Shown one piece after another: positions 37,869-46,798 of a stretch of 64,000 nt of DNA (within the stretch, counting starts at the first letter, position 1; each line of letters opens with the position of its first letter). The DNA lies in assembly GCA_049568075.1 (NCBI GenBank), contig CP144911.1. The stretch is one strand, 5' to 3'. A program made the position numbers and the translations under genes. This DNA comes from Gottfriedia sp049568075 (GTDB lineage Bacteria; Bacillota; Bacilli; Bacillales; Bacillaceae_G). The notes below the pieces were generated by a model. It did no database searches, had not been told where the DNA came from, and was given only the letters and a program-made list of their open reading frames with translations.

Positions 37869-38031
37869 CCCTTAACTGTTGATTCAAATAGTCTAAAGAA
37901 TATCGCATTTTCCTCATATTAGCTTCCAAAATCTTTCCATTTTCAATAATGACGGTTGGGTTACCTGCAAATATATTTCTTCCAATTCTGCTTTTCATAG
38001 AAATGTAACTAACAAGTAAAATGATGGGCAC
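37869..38031 (-). pseudogene. DUF421 (YetF-like) membrane-protein fragment
   Basis: Minus-strand frame reads ISMKSRIGRNIFAGNPTVII then ENGKILEANMRKMRYSLDYL and NQQLRD, the cytosolic domain of DUF421/YetF proteins. It has no N-terminal membrane part and ends exactly where the IS110 remnant begins, so the IS or an associated deletion removed the rest. Confidence 0.7.
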
Positions 38032-38036
38032 TAAAA

Positions 38037-38075
38037 AATAGCCTACCCATCATCTGCAGATGGATAGGCTATTAA
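38037..38075 (-). terminator. Terminator of S8 paralogue B
   Basis: Same AATAGCCTA hairpin as at 33071-33108 with one or two changes; directly follows the stop codon. Confidence 0.8.
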
Positions 38076-38077
38076 AC

Positions 38078-41000
38078 TTATCTCAAGCCATAAGCCTTAA
38101 TGATATCTTGAGAAATTTTGTTACCTAGATCATCCCAAGCAGCTGCACGTAATGAAACATGCTCAGCATTCTTCGGATTGTTGATCTTGGCTACCCACTT
38201 GTTATCGGCTGTACGCTCGAGTTTCACAGTCTCCCACGACGCACCTTCATTAAAGGAAACCTCTAATGTCGCTCCTTCTATCTTACCGTAACCAGCTACA
38301 CCATCAAGTTTTGCAACAGATAGTTCGAATGTAGTGGAAGGTGCCGCAAGTGCGTTACCGTTCATATCGGTCTCAACCTTATAATCCAGTGAATAGAACG
38401 GGAGTAAAGTATAGACTTCTTTGCCTTTTTGAGACCAGAATGTCCATTCTGTATGCGTACTTACTGATGTTTTCCAGCGATTCGAGTCTCGCTTCGCATC
38501 ACTTACTAGACGGTATTGTGTATTTTCTTCTCGGACTGGGTCTGAAATCATAGTTTGTCCTTTTTCTTCTCTAAGAAGAGTATCTCCTTGGTACATTTTA
38601 AGTGTTTGATTTTTTACGGATTCCTCATACATGACATGACCTGTAGAGCCATTTCCTGAATCTGCCCAAGCAGGAATATTAAATAGTAAATTTTCCCCTT
38701 GGCGGTTAGGTATCCAATAGCTTCTACTCAAACGCGGACGAACTACTGGAGAGAACCAGTCTTCCTGAAGTCTTTGTCCTTTTTCATACGTAACTAATGG
38801 CTGGCGAACTACCCATGAACTGTCTTTTACGCTGGCTTCTTTATACCAGCTAGTATCTTTCACTGCTGAAACCCACTCTGTTCGAACAGAAGGCAACTGT
38901 AGATTATTTAAAATCCCTATAGCTGCTTTATTATACGGACGTAGATCATAACGGAACTCTCCACCAGATGCTTTACGATCTGATTTGTAACGCGTGTCGA
39001 TCTTAACAAGTTCATTGTCAGATGGTGTATATTTTAAATTCTTTTGAATCTGACCTTGATGAACATCCATCAAATCATATACATATGGTGTATTAGCTTC
39101 ACCTTCAACAAACAGGTGCAGGTTTCCGGAACGTGCTGCTGCAATCACTTCATCGCCTTCACTCTTACTGATTCCAGCAACGGTAAGTGGGCTGTCCGTC
39201 CAATCTGTTGTACTTCCTACATAATCATAGAATTCCTTATCTTCGTTGTTTACGATAATCAACAGCTTTGCACCCGCTGCATGTGCCGCAGCTGCCTGCT
39301 CAGAAGTCGTAACTTCCGTGTTACGATCGACGACAACCACTTTACCATTTGCTTTCAGATGCTCATAGTCAGCAGGTGATCCTTTTCCTGCATAAACCGT
39401 TGATAAGTTATATTTACCATCAAGAAGTGAACTTCCCTCCAACAGTAGATCATCCAACACTTTTCCTTTAAAATTGATCTCAAGGGAAGGTTTTATTAAA
39501 CGCCAGCGAGTCAAAAATTCGAATTCTCCTGTCTCAACTTTCTTTGTTGGGGCAGCATACATTTTATCGACCCATGGATACATCCAAAAAAGATGGGAAA
39601 AGTTTTTATTTTTATTATCCCAGTCACGGTGGTATTCCATGCGTCGATAGCTTGGTTCTGTTTTCTTAGGCACTTCAACTGAAATTTCTTGTGCATCTCG
39701 TGCATCAAGTTCCACGGTTTGAGGACTGTCTAGCTTGACTTCAGGATTACCGACTAGTGCTACACCTTCATGATCGGTTTCAGTATCCACTTCTATATAA
39801 GACATGGCTGAATATGTACCAGCTGGTAATCGAAGTTCTGTTGTTCCGTTTACAGCTACAAACTGGAACTTCATGGTTTCGTTATTAATAAGTCCTACAA
39901 ACGTATTAATCGGGTCACCATTACGGTCCTTAGCGTTAAGCTTTAGCGGAATCCTCTGTGCGTCTTTCATCATGCCCATTGAAGTATGAGCCACTTGCTT
40001 GCCTTCAGAATCCGTTGCTGTTAGGTGCCCCTCATAACGACCCCAGTCGCCAAGCTTCGGATCTACTGTTACTGTTACTGTCTTTGTACCATTAGCTGGA
40101 ACAGTGATTTGGTTTTCGGAAACCGTCAGCAAACCATCAGGTACATTTTTACCATTTGTATTTTTAAAATCAGCTTGGAGGTTAAGCGTAACTGCAGAAT
40201 CGTTGTCGTTTGTATATGTGACTGTTTTTTGTACAGGCTGCGCCTTATCGTATGGCCACTCAAAGATGCCGAACGACAGAGAACCCGTTGCACGAACAGT
40301 GCTATTTACAGCTGCAGCTACATCTAGTCGGCCCGATCCGATATCGTAAGGCGAATAATCTAATCTCTTAGATGTACTCATCAACGCTTCTTTCAGTTGA
40401 GTACCATTCCACTCAGGATGCTTCTGCAGAAGGATTGCCGCAGCACCCGCCACATGTGGTGTTGCCATGGATGTACCACTCAGACTCATGTAAGATTGGT
40501 TGATTCCTGCTCGAGTAGTTAGAGCAGCAACAATCCCAACACCTGGTGCAGACAGGTCAGGTTTCAATCCCATATCTCCAGTACGAGGTCCTTTTGATGT
40601 GAAATAAGCAATTTTGTCTGCTTTATCCACAGCACCGATCGTTAAAGCAGCATCTGCAGCTGCTGGTGAACCGATTGATTCTACTGCACCTGAATTACCG
40701 GCAGCAATTACAAATAGTGCACCTGTTTCTTTACTTAGGCTATTTACGGCTTGAGACATCGGGTCTGTTCCGTCACTTGTCCCGCCTCCCAAACTCATGT
40801 TTATAATCTTGGCTTTGTGTGCAGCCCATTCCATACCGTCAATAATCGCTGAAAATGCACCGCGTCCATTACTATCTAATACTTTCCCTACGAGTAAACG
40901 TGCTTCAGGAGCAACTCCTTTGTTCTTGCCTTCAGAAGCAGCACCTGTCCCTAATACCGTTGAAGCAACGTGTGTACCATGCCCGTTAAAATCATCAACC

Positions 41001-41830
41001 GTTTCTCCATAGACAAAGCTTTTTGCCTCGTCTATTTGATTTGCAAGATCGGGATGATTAGGATCAATTCCTGTATCAAGTACCGCTATCTTAACCCCCT
41101 TACCAGTAAAACCAGATTCCCAAGCCGTTGGGGCACCAATCTGAGGTACGCTTTCGGCTAATGTGGCTTCCACACGACCATCAAGCCAGATCTTTTCAAT
41201 GCCCTGGTCGAATTCTGGGTTAGATTTGGCTTTCTGGGATGCCTCTGGTGTGATATCCTTCCAGAACGTACGTGCTTCTTTCTTAGATTCTGCAAGAGCG
41301 GCACCATTAATACTTTCTAACACGCGAACCTTTTTTACCCCTTTTGGATCGGCTTTATTTGTTTGGATGGCTTCCGTTTTTTGGTCTGGTCCCGCTGTGG
41401 GCTCTTTGTATTCTACGATAACTGGCAGGGAAGAGAGACTTTTATCATCATAGCCGTTCTCTATTAATTTCGTTACATTAAATAAATCATTGTCCAGTTT
41501 GTCAGCAGCCAGATAAGGCATAACTGAATTTGGTATGACATACGTATCTTCACCAATCGTAAATATTTCTACGCCTACATCGTTCTGATTGGCAGGTTCC
41601 ACGTTTATGATGCTTTTACCATTTTCAATCTTTTTGATTTTGACGATGTCACCGGTAATTAGCGTAATGGTTTTTTCGTCGGAACCACTCATATTTAACT
41701 TGTCAATCTTTAAACCAGGAATATTCTCTGCTATTGCTTCAGTTGAAGGTACCGAATGAATTGTTGAGATTATTAAGCCCGCTGAAAACGCCATAGTAGT
41801 TGATTTTTTAATTAATGAATTAAATTTCAT
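38078..41830 (-). CDS. Secreted S8 serine peptidase, tandem paralogue B
   Basis: 1250 residues, product of a tandem duplication with paralogue A: the first 38 residues are identical and most of the catalytic domain is the same. Catalytic residues are D252 (AVLDTGIDPNHPD), H284 (GHGTHVAS), N379 (AAGNSG) and S454 (SGTSMATPHVAG). Differences cluster in surface loops of the protease domain (QSDGTDPL/TSDGTDPM; RSGLTSGSGFY/LTTRAGINQSY) and in the C-terminal beta domains, suggesting altered substrate choice. ATG follows GGGGAG. Its leader contains the LTTR palindrome. Probably secreted and without a cell-wall anchor. Confidence 0.88.
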   Translation of the reverse strand: MKFNSLIKKSTTMAFSAGLIISTIHSVPSTEAIAENIPGLKIDKLNMSGSDEKTITLITGDIVKIKKIENGKSIINVEPANQNDVGVEIFTIGEDTYVIPNSVMPYLAADKLDNDLFNVTKLIENGYDDKSLSSLPVIVEYKEPTAGPDQKTEAIQTNKADPKGVKKVRVLESINGAALAESKKEARTFWKDITPEASQKAKSNPEFDQGIEKIWLDGRVEATLAESVPQIGAPTAWESGFTGKGVKIAVLDTGIDPNHPDLANQIDEAKSFVYGETVDDFNGHGTHVASTVLGTGAASEGKNKGVAPEARLLVGKVLDSNGRGAFSAIIDGMEWAAHKAKIINMSLGGGTSDGTDPMSQAVNSLSKETGALFVIAAGNSGAVESIGSPAAADAALTIGAVDKADKIAYFTSKGPRTGDMGLKPDLSAPGVGIVAALTTRAGINQSYMSLSGTSMATPHVAGAAAILLQKHPEWNGTQLKEALMSTSKRLDYSPYDIGSGRLDVAAAVNSTVRATGSLSFGIFEWPYDKAQPVQKTVTYTNDNDSAVTLNLQADFKNTNGKNVPDGLLTVSENQITVPANGTKTVTVTVDPKLGDWGRYEGHLTATDSEGKQVAHTSMGMMKDAQRIPLKLNAKDRNGDPINTFVGLINNETMKFQFVAVNGTTELRLPAGTYSAMSYIEVDTETDHEGVALVGNPEVKLDSPQTVELDARDAQEISVEVPKKTEPSYRRMEYHRDWDNKNKNFSHLFWMYPWVDKMYAAPTKKVETGEFEFLTRWRLIKPSLEINFKGKVLDDLLLEGSSLLDGKYNLSTVYAGKGSPADYEHLKANGKVVVVDRNTEVTTSEQAAAAHAAGAKLLIIVNNEDKEFYDYVGSTTDWTDSPLTVAGISKSEGDEVIAAARSGNLHLFVEGEANTPYVYDLMDVHQGQIQKNLKYTPSDNELVKIDTRYKSDRKASGGEFRYDLRPYNKAAIGILNNLQLPSVRTEWVSAVKDTSWYKEASVKDSSWVVRQPLVTYEKGQRLQEDWFSPVVRPRLSRSYWIPNRQGENLLFNIPAWADSGNGSTGHVMYEESVKNQTLKMYQGDTLLREEKGQTMISDPVREENTQYRLVSDAKRDSNRWKTSVSTHTEWTFWSQKGKEVYTLLPFYSLDYKVETDMNGNALAAPSTTFELSVAKLDGVAGYGKIEGATLEVSFNEGASWETVKLERTADNKWVAKINNPKNAEHVSLRAAAWDDLGNKISQDIIKAYGLR

Positions 41831-42068
41831 AATACTCCCCTTTCTGGTTTGACAAAATTTTCAGAATACTAACAATCAAGTGCTCCTTTCTTAAAATTTT
41901 GAATTTCCATACTGATCTTGCCTCTTTATTTGAGTAATAGAATCAGTATGTTTAAGATTTAGAGATTCATTGTAAGTGCTTTCAAATTCATGTTCCAGAA
42001 AATCTAGGCTGCTGCAACTTATATTAAAACATTAAGTTTTTATTAGATTATTGTAAAATCATAAAATA

Positions 42069-42083
42069 TTATGGTAACCATAA
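42069..42083. promoter_or_regulatory. LysR-type palindrome, paralogue B leader
   Basis: TTATGGTAACCATAA, again 239 bp upstream of the start codon. Identity with the paralogue A leader ends just past the palindrome. Confidence 0.6.
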
Positions 42084-42282
42084 AAATATTTTATTGATTT
42101 TCAGCACTATTCTCATTTGCACCAGTCCAAAAAATCTAATTCTGGTGCAAATTAGCTACTGTTATTAAGTAAGGTACTGCAAAAAATGAAAAAGCCCTTG
42201 GCTGAACTCGCACACCACCATATACAAAACACAACAAATAACTGAACAAATACGAATCATTATACTATTAAAATAAATAAAA

Positions 42283-42390
42283 AAGGCAGCACCCTATCGG
42301 GTTCCCTGCCTTACTTCTTTAAAATGAGTTCCGCCACACACTCCACATGTGTCGACTGTAATTGACAACACAATAGATGTTGGTGGGTTT
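42283..42390 (-). repeat. RlmCD-like 3'-tail scar with terminator, copy B
   Basis: Minus-strand translation is QHLLCCQLQSTHVECVAELI continuing LKK and TAA. HVECVAEL is identical to the RlmCD C-terminus at 63011. It is followed by a hairpin GGCAGGGAACCC/GGGTGCTGCC with poly-T, as after the real gene. The QHLL.CQLQ flank is shared with copy D. Best preserved of the four. The surrounding gap 41831-42520 contains this scar and the S8 leader only. Confidence 0.7.
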
Positions 42391-42462
42391 ATCAACATAC
42401 TTGAGGCACTTTATACCTAGGTTAATGAAATAATTCGATAGAAACTTATTAACTCCCGTATT

Positions 42463-42495
42463 CAACTAAAGCACGCGTTAGTTGCATAAAATCAA
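42463..42495. repeat. Palindromic repeat (CAACTAA...TTAGTTG)
   Basis: CAACTAAAGCACGCGTTAGTTG: terminal arms of the MITE-like repeats seen elsewhere, lacking the left module. A diverged partner lies at 42827-42857 on the other side of the small membrane-protein gene. Confidence 0.55.
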
Positions 42496-42520
42496 ATTTA
42501 ATTCTTTGAAATAACCGTAG

Positions 42521-42781
42521 TTAATTAATAGATAGAAAGATACAGTATGCGAATCCTCCAACACATAAAAATTGTATCAAGCCTATTTTTTTAGTTCTTT
42601 TATTATTACTCAGTTGACTACTTATTCCAGCAAATAAACATGTAATTAAACTTAATGAATATGAAATGACCATATTAATTCTGGTTGGAGAATGTAACAT
42701 GTCATAAATACCATAAACGGAATAAACAATAAATAAAATTAAGCCACAAAAAGCTAAATAATCAAAGATTTTCTTAACCAC
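42521..42781 (-). CDS. Small membrane protein of unknown function
   Basis: 86 residues with three likely membrane helices: about 7-27 (YLAFCGLILFIVYSVYGI), 35-55 (INMVISYSLSLITCLFAGI) and 66-85 (IGLIQFLCVGGFAYCIFLSI), with a basic NNKRTKK loop between the last two. The start is a GTG with GAGGATTGA upstream. I do not recognise a family. It is bracketed by two copies of a palindromic repeat, so it may be carried as cargo or be a chance neighbour. Confidence 0.55.
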   Translation of the reverse strand: MVKKIFDYLAFCGLILFIVYSVYGIYDMLHSPTRINMVISYSLSLITCLFAGISSQLSNNKRTKKIGLIQFLCVGGFAYCIFLSIN

Positions 42782-42826
42782 ACACTCAATCCTCTCTTAT
42801 TACGATGATAACTTTAATAAGTATAC

Positions 42827-42857
42827 CTTCAACTAAAGCATTGCTTAAGTTACATAA
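42827..42857. repeat. Diverged palindromic repeat
   Basis: TTCAACTAAAGCATTGCTTA then AGTTACATAAG; same family as 42463-42495. The following 42860-43140 shows no gene. Confidence 0.45.
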
Positions 42858-43402
42858 GTGGTACTTATATTTGTAGAATTATTTTATCATTAAACAAAAA
42901 GGCATTAATCCATCAAAAGAATCATATAATTGCAATTTCTTATTGAACTGATATGAACGAAACTGTCAAATCACCAGACCCAAATGGTTTTAAAATTAGG
43001 GTTTTATCTGTTTTTAGACAGACTTATTCTAAGACTACCAACTTAGTTTTCAAAAAGGTTTTACTCAGTCTGTGAATTACCTTTCTAAATTAATTAGAAT
43101 AGGAGTATTTGGTTTTATAAGTTAAAGGATAATTACCTTAAAACCTTGGCACGAAGGCAAAAATATCAACAGTGATTTACAGTCTGATATGCGTGGGTTG
43201 GTTACCACATTTCATTCTATCCGTTACGGAGCTGCCTCGATCTAAACGCGTACGTTCAGTATTATACCTAGTACATAGTTCAACAAGAGGGTTCTCCTTA
43301 CCGAGTTTGCCTCCGAGCCAAAATTTCAATAGTAATTAGACTTTATGATTTCGATAGATTAGATTTTAAATTTTTAATAATAATTAAGTAAATGATTAGT
43401 TT

Positions 43403-44530
43403 TTAAGCAACATTTGACTGATTTAATTTTTGATCTTCTATACTACAACCAATTGCCCAGATAAACCCAAGTAATTCACGAGCAACAGCTACTACTGCAA
43501 ACTTACCTGCCTTACCTCTAGCTGTAATTCGACTATATTTTAAATTGAGACGATGTTGCGCTTTCCAAGAAATTCTTTGTGCTTCAATTGGTTGACCAGC
43601 TTGTCTTTTCAATAATTCACCTTTAAGAGAAGGTCGATGACGATAAGACCAGGAACATTCGACTAATGCACGGCGAATATGTGAATTTCCGATTTTCGTA
43701 ATGGAACCTTGCCAACGATTTGATCCACTAGAGTATTCCTTTGGAACGAGACCAGCATAAGACATTAATTGTCTCGGATTTGAAAAACGGGAGAATTGAC
43801 CAATTTCAGCTACTAGAGTGACAGCTGTAACTTCAGCTATACCTCTTAATGTCTGAAGAGCTTGTATTACAGGCGCGTGTTCACTTTCAACTGCTTCTTC
43901 GTGAATCTGTGCTTCAATACGCTTCATTCTTTCTTCAACTTCATAAATACAATGTAAATATTCTTGGAAAACAATGCGTAATGACTGTTTATTAAAAGTG
44001 AGTGTATTCAACCAAGTACGATATTTGACTGTCCAATTTTTCACACCTTGAGGTGGACGAATTTCGTGACGTAATAAAAAGTGAACTAATCTTTGACGAT
44101 ATCTTTGTAAATCTTCTCGCGTATCAAAACGCGCACGGATTAAATCTCTTAATGCTTCATGTGTTTCATCTGGAACCCAAACAGCAGTTAGCTCACCAGC
44201 TCGAAGAAGTTGAGCCAGACGTAATGAATCACGACGATCCGTTTTTACCCGATCACCAGCACGCTTTGGAATAAGAGTGGGTGCAACCACAATACATTCG
44301 ATATCCATAGATAAAAGTTGACGGTAAATACTATAACCGCATGCCCCAGCTTCATAGCAGACAAGTAGTTTTTCTGGATCACCTAACTTTTTGAAAAGTT
44401 TACGAATACTTTCAGGTGTATTTTGAATGTTTCCATGAAATCTTGGTGCACCTCGTCCTTCTTCAGCAATACCAACAGAAATAAATTCTTTTGAAACGTC
44501 TAAACCAACAAATTTTTGACTATCCTTCAT
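43403..44530 (-). CDS. IS110-superfamily transposase 2
   Basis: 375 residues with the N-terminal DEDD RuvC-like domain: FVGLDVSKEFI (first Asp), VCYEAGACGYSIYR (Glu), and DRVKTDRRDSLRLAQLL (Asp pair). The C-terminal Transposase_20 domain has LQTLRGIAEVTAVTLVAEIG, LMSYAGLVPKEYSSG, and GNSHIRRALVECSW with the conserved serine region (here KIGNSHIRR). Intact and unlikely to be a relic. It is quite different from the other IS110 protein at 45563. Start ATG has AAAGGAG upstream, inside an inverted repeat. Confidence 0.92.
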   Translation of the reverse strand: MKDSQKFVGLDVSKEFISVGIAEEGRGAPRFHGNIQNTPESIRKLFKKLGDPEKLLVCYEAGACGYSIYRQLLSMDIECIVVAPTLIPKRAGDRVKTDRRDSLRLAQLLRAGELTAVWVPDETHEALRDLIRARFDTREDLQRYRQRLVHFLLRHEIRPPQGVKNWTVKYRTWLNTLTFNKQSLRIVFQEYLHCIYEVEERMKRIEAQIHEEAVESEHAPVIQALQTLRGIAEVTAVTLVAEIGQFSRFSNPRQLMSYAGLVPKEYSSGSNRWQGSITKIGNSHIRRALVECSWSYRHRPSLKGELLKRQAGQPIEAQRISWKAQHRLNLKYSRITARGKAGKFAVVAVARELLGFIWAIGCSIEDQKLNQSNVA

Positions 44531-44535
44531 AATAC

Positions 44536-44635
44536 ACGGCTCCTTTTGTTTGTAGCTCTACATTTGGCATGGGTAGGCTTTTTTATCACTCCCATTATTG
44601 CCAACTGCAACCTACGTTAAGCAAACAGGAGCCGT
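44536..44635 (-). promoter_or_regulatory. Inverted repeat hiding the transposase ribosome site
   Basis: In the transcript ACGGCTCCTGTTTGC pairs with GTTTG-type/CAAACAAAAGGAGCCGT 70 nt later, so the AAAGGAG ribosome site of the transposase is in a stem. Such structures limit translation when an IS is transcribed from outside. An inner pairing GTAGG.../CCTAC also exists. Confidence 0.55.
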
Positions 44636-44647
44636 TTCGTTCATTAT

Positions 44648-44732
44648 GACTAAACTGCCATTTAGCGCAATAAAAAAACCGACTTAAAAGTCGATCATAT
44701 TGTTGAACTAACGCATGCGTTAATTGCATAAG
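44648..44732. repeat. MITE-like palindromic repeat 1
   Basis: About 85 bp: left arm ACTAAACTGCCATTTAGCGC, a central ACCGACTTAAAAGTCGAT hairpin, right arm TTGAACTAACGCATGCGTTA. Similar units are at 45240, 48074 and 50871. Confidence 0.7.
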
Positions 44733-44736
44733 GTTC

Positions 44737-45177
44737 CTATAATTTTTCAATTAAAAACACCAAATCATCAAAATTCGTTTCAAACCCTAAGTCATTACAT
44801 TTATAAATAATTTTTCCTTCTTGCTCATCAACAATCATCCCCGATGAGTATGACTGTGATTGCCTTCCATTGCCTTTATCCCAGATATTATAAAAACTTA
44901 AATAACCATTTTTAGAATGACATTTGCAAATAATATCTTTAGGAGAAGTGTCCTCCCATAAATTAATACTCAGGTAGATTTCTTCACTAAGGGCTGGTAT
45001 TTCAATACCCATATCTGTTCTTAACCAAATACCTTGCCTATGGAATGAACCTTTACTAATAAATTTAATCTTTATTAATTGTTGATCTTTTATTGGTTGT
45101 ACTTCCCACTTAATAACATTGCTCATTCCCTTTTCAGAAAATGACTTACTATAAATTCGCTCAATCCCAAAATCCAT
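44737..45177 (-). CDS. Hypothetical protein, 146 residues
   Basis: Soluble, no signal peptide or membrane helix. Pattern suggests an all-beta fold (VIKWEVQPIKDQQLIKIKFI, then IWLRTDMGIEIPALSEEIYL). Good ribosome site (GGAGAAG) before the ATG at 45177. I do not recognise the family. It lies between two MITE-like repeats, of which one (44648-44732) adjoins its stop codon and may act as terminator. Confidence 0.6.
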   Translation of the reverse strand: MDFGIERIYSKSFSEKGMSNVIKWEVQPIKDQQLIKIKFISKGSFHRQGIWLRTDMGIEIPALSEEIYLSINLWEDTSPKDIICKCHSKNGYLSFYNIWDKGNGRQSQSYSSGMIVDEQEGKIIYKCNDLGFETNFDDLVFLIEKL

Positions 45178-45239
45178 TTTTCTTCTCCAATTCGAGTATG
45201 TTTATATGTATTTTACACCATAAATTTACAATTTCTTTA

Positions 45240-45316
45240 TTAAACTATCCTACCATTTAGTTTAACAAAAAAGACCGCCGAAGCAGTCGATGGTTGTACA
45301 ACTAATGCATGCGTTC
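45240..45316. repeat. MITE-like palindromic repeat 2, interrupted by IS110
   Basis: Left module CTACCATTTAGTTTAACAAA, central GACCGCCGAAGCAGTC, then ACTAATGCATGCGTT, where the IS begins. The missing end (TGAATAAC) reappears at 46802 beyond the IS. Confidence 0.65.
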
Positions 45317-45562
45317 GTATTATAAGGTCAACCAGTTAAATTTTCTGGTTGACCATTTTTTATATGGTCTTATGATTAAAGTAGTCGGGGCAGAACGAAG
45401 CTTGCGTGGGGCTTAGACCCCGTCAACTAAACAGTTCACCTTCTACTTATAGAAACATGCTTTGGGCTGGTTGGGACAAGGATCCCGCATAACAAGCGAA
45501 CCTATGACACTATAAGGGAGTATTAGGGGAACCGATAAATTTAGTTTTAGGAGGAGATAATT
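45317..45562 (+). ncRNA. Putative bridge (seek) RNA region of IS110
   Basis: IS110-subgroup elements encode their guide RNA between the left end and the recombinase gene. This stretch has a perfect 10-bp hairpin GGTCAACCAG/CTGGTTGACC (45326-45354), a GGGGCTTAGACCCC hairpin (about 45408-45422), and is kept nearly unchanged in the deleted copy (37386-37634). Exact transcript ends and the target and donor loops are not determined here. Confidence 0.55.
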
Positions 45563-46798
45563 ATGAATCCAGTAGCTGGTCTGGATGTCGCAAAAGGAGA
45601 GAGTCAGGTTCAAGGTTTTTTAGATAAAAAGACTCCTTTTAAAAGAAGTTTTAAGATATTACATACGGTTGAAGGCTTTGAGCAGCTACTTCAATTCTTA
45701 AAGAGTATCGAAGAAACAACGAACACAAAACCAGTATTGATAATGGAATCAACAGGGCATTACCATTCACCTGTTATGCAGTTCTTAGATAACTCAAATT
45801 ATATTTATATCGTTATTAATCCATTAATCTCTTATCGAGCTAAAAGTTCGAGTTTAAGAAAGGTAAAGACTGATGTCATCGATGCGTATCACCTCTGCGA
45901 GCTGTATTACAAAGAAGAGTTAGAGCCATATAAAAAACGTGGTGCACAATTACTGAATCTACGAAATTTAACGAGACAACATGATCATTTAACGGGTATT
46001 AGTTCACAGGCAAAACTACATTTTCTAGCGATTCTAGATCAAGTGTTTCCTGAATATCGAGGTGTATTTGGAGATTTGTATTCTAATGTTTCGCTCTTAA
46101 CTTTACTAGAGTTTCCTTCATCTGAGGCTGTGCTACAAACTGGTGAAGATCAACTAGCTAAACGAATCGCATCTTTATGTACTAGTCGTTCTAAACAATG
46201 GGCAAAGGAAAGAGCAAAGCTTTTAATTACTGCGGCAGAAAAAAATCCGTTTCAAGTTAATCTTTATAAAAGTCTTATCATTTCGCTTGAAATGCATATT
46301 AAAATGGTTCTTCAATACAAAGAACATCTATCCAATTTAAAATCAGAGATAGATGTCCTCGTAAAAGAAATTGAAGAATATACTATCATCCAATCGATTC
46401 CAGGTATCGGAAAAAAAATCGCGGCAACGATTATCTCTGAAATTGGTGAAATTGATCGGTTTGATAATCCTAAAAAACTTGTGGCTTTCACTGGTGTTGA
46501 CCCGAGTGTCTTTGAATCTGGTAAATTCACAGCCAGTAGAAACCGTATTACAAAACGTGGATCTAGTCGATTGAGACATGCGTTATTCATGGCTGTTCGG
46601 TGTGCAATTCGTGATAATCGTAAGAGTAAGACAACAGACGAAATCATCCCACGAAATAAACGAATGCGACAATATTATGATAAAAAGCGCGAAGAAGGAA
46701 AACCATTTAGAGTAACAGTTATTGCTTGTGTAAACAAACTATTGCATTGGATTTATGCCCTGTTAAAAAGCAAAACAACCTTCCAAGATCTAGCTTAA
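45563..46798 (+). CDS. IS110-family transposase 1
   Basis: 411 residues. The RuvC-like DEDD motifs are at VAGLDVAKGESQVQ (Asp), LIMESTGHYHSPV (Glu) and KVKTDVIDAYHLCEL (Asp pair). A coiled-coil linker follows, then the Transposase_20 domain with QSIPGIGKKIAATIISEIGE, VAFTGVDPSVFESG and ITKRGSSRLRHALF (catalytic-serine region). Start ATG has AGGAGGAG 7 nt upstream. The relic at 37371 derives from the same element type, so the element has been active in this genome. Confidence 0.93.
   Translation: MNPVAGLDVAKGESQVQGFLDKKTPFKRSFKILHTVEGFEQLLQFLKSIEETTNTKPVLIMESTGHYHSPVMQFLDNSNYIYIVINPLISYRAKSSSLRKVKTDVIDAYHLCELYYKEELEPYKKRGAQLLNLRNLTRQHDHLTGISSQAKLHFLAILDQVFPEYRGVFGDLYSNVSLLTLLEFPSSEAVLQTGEDQLAKRIASLCTSRSKQWAKERAKLLITAAEKNPFQVNLYKSLIISLEMHIKMVLQYKEHLSNLKSEIDVLVKEIEEYTIIQSIPGIGKKIAATIISEIGEIDRFDNPKKLVAFTGVDPSVFESGKFTASRNRITKRGSSRLRHALFMAVRCAIRDNRKSKTTDEIIPRNKRMRQYYDKKREEGKPFRVTVIACVNKLLHWIYALLKSKTTFQDLA

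Larger units (their letters stand above)
43141..44640 (-). mobile_element. IS110-superfamily element 2 (ends approximate)
   Basis: Transposase 43403-44530 plus non-coding flanks. The 3' flank (43141-43402) is more GC-rich and structured than its surroundings (around 43190-43310), fitting a long non-coding end as in the IS1111 subgroup, where the guide RNA lies downstream of the gene. The ends are not marked by clear inverted repeats, so the coordinates are an estimate. A MITE-like repeat begins 8 nt beyond the left end at 44648. Confidence 0.55.

Noticed and set aside
14353..42390. The RlmCD-like tails as simple transcription terminators that look alike by chance
   Set aside because: The match is at protein level over 8-11 residues in four copies with a common upstream flank, too specific for chance, and copies D and E lack a clear hairpin.
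43141..43402. Structured stretch after IS110 element 2 as a separate gene or RNA of the host
   Set aside because: Position and composition fit the non-coding end of the IS better; no open frame.
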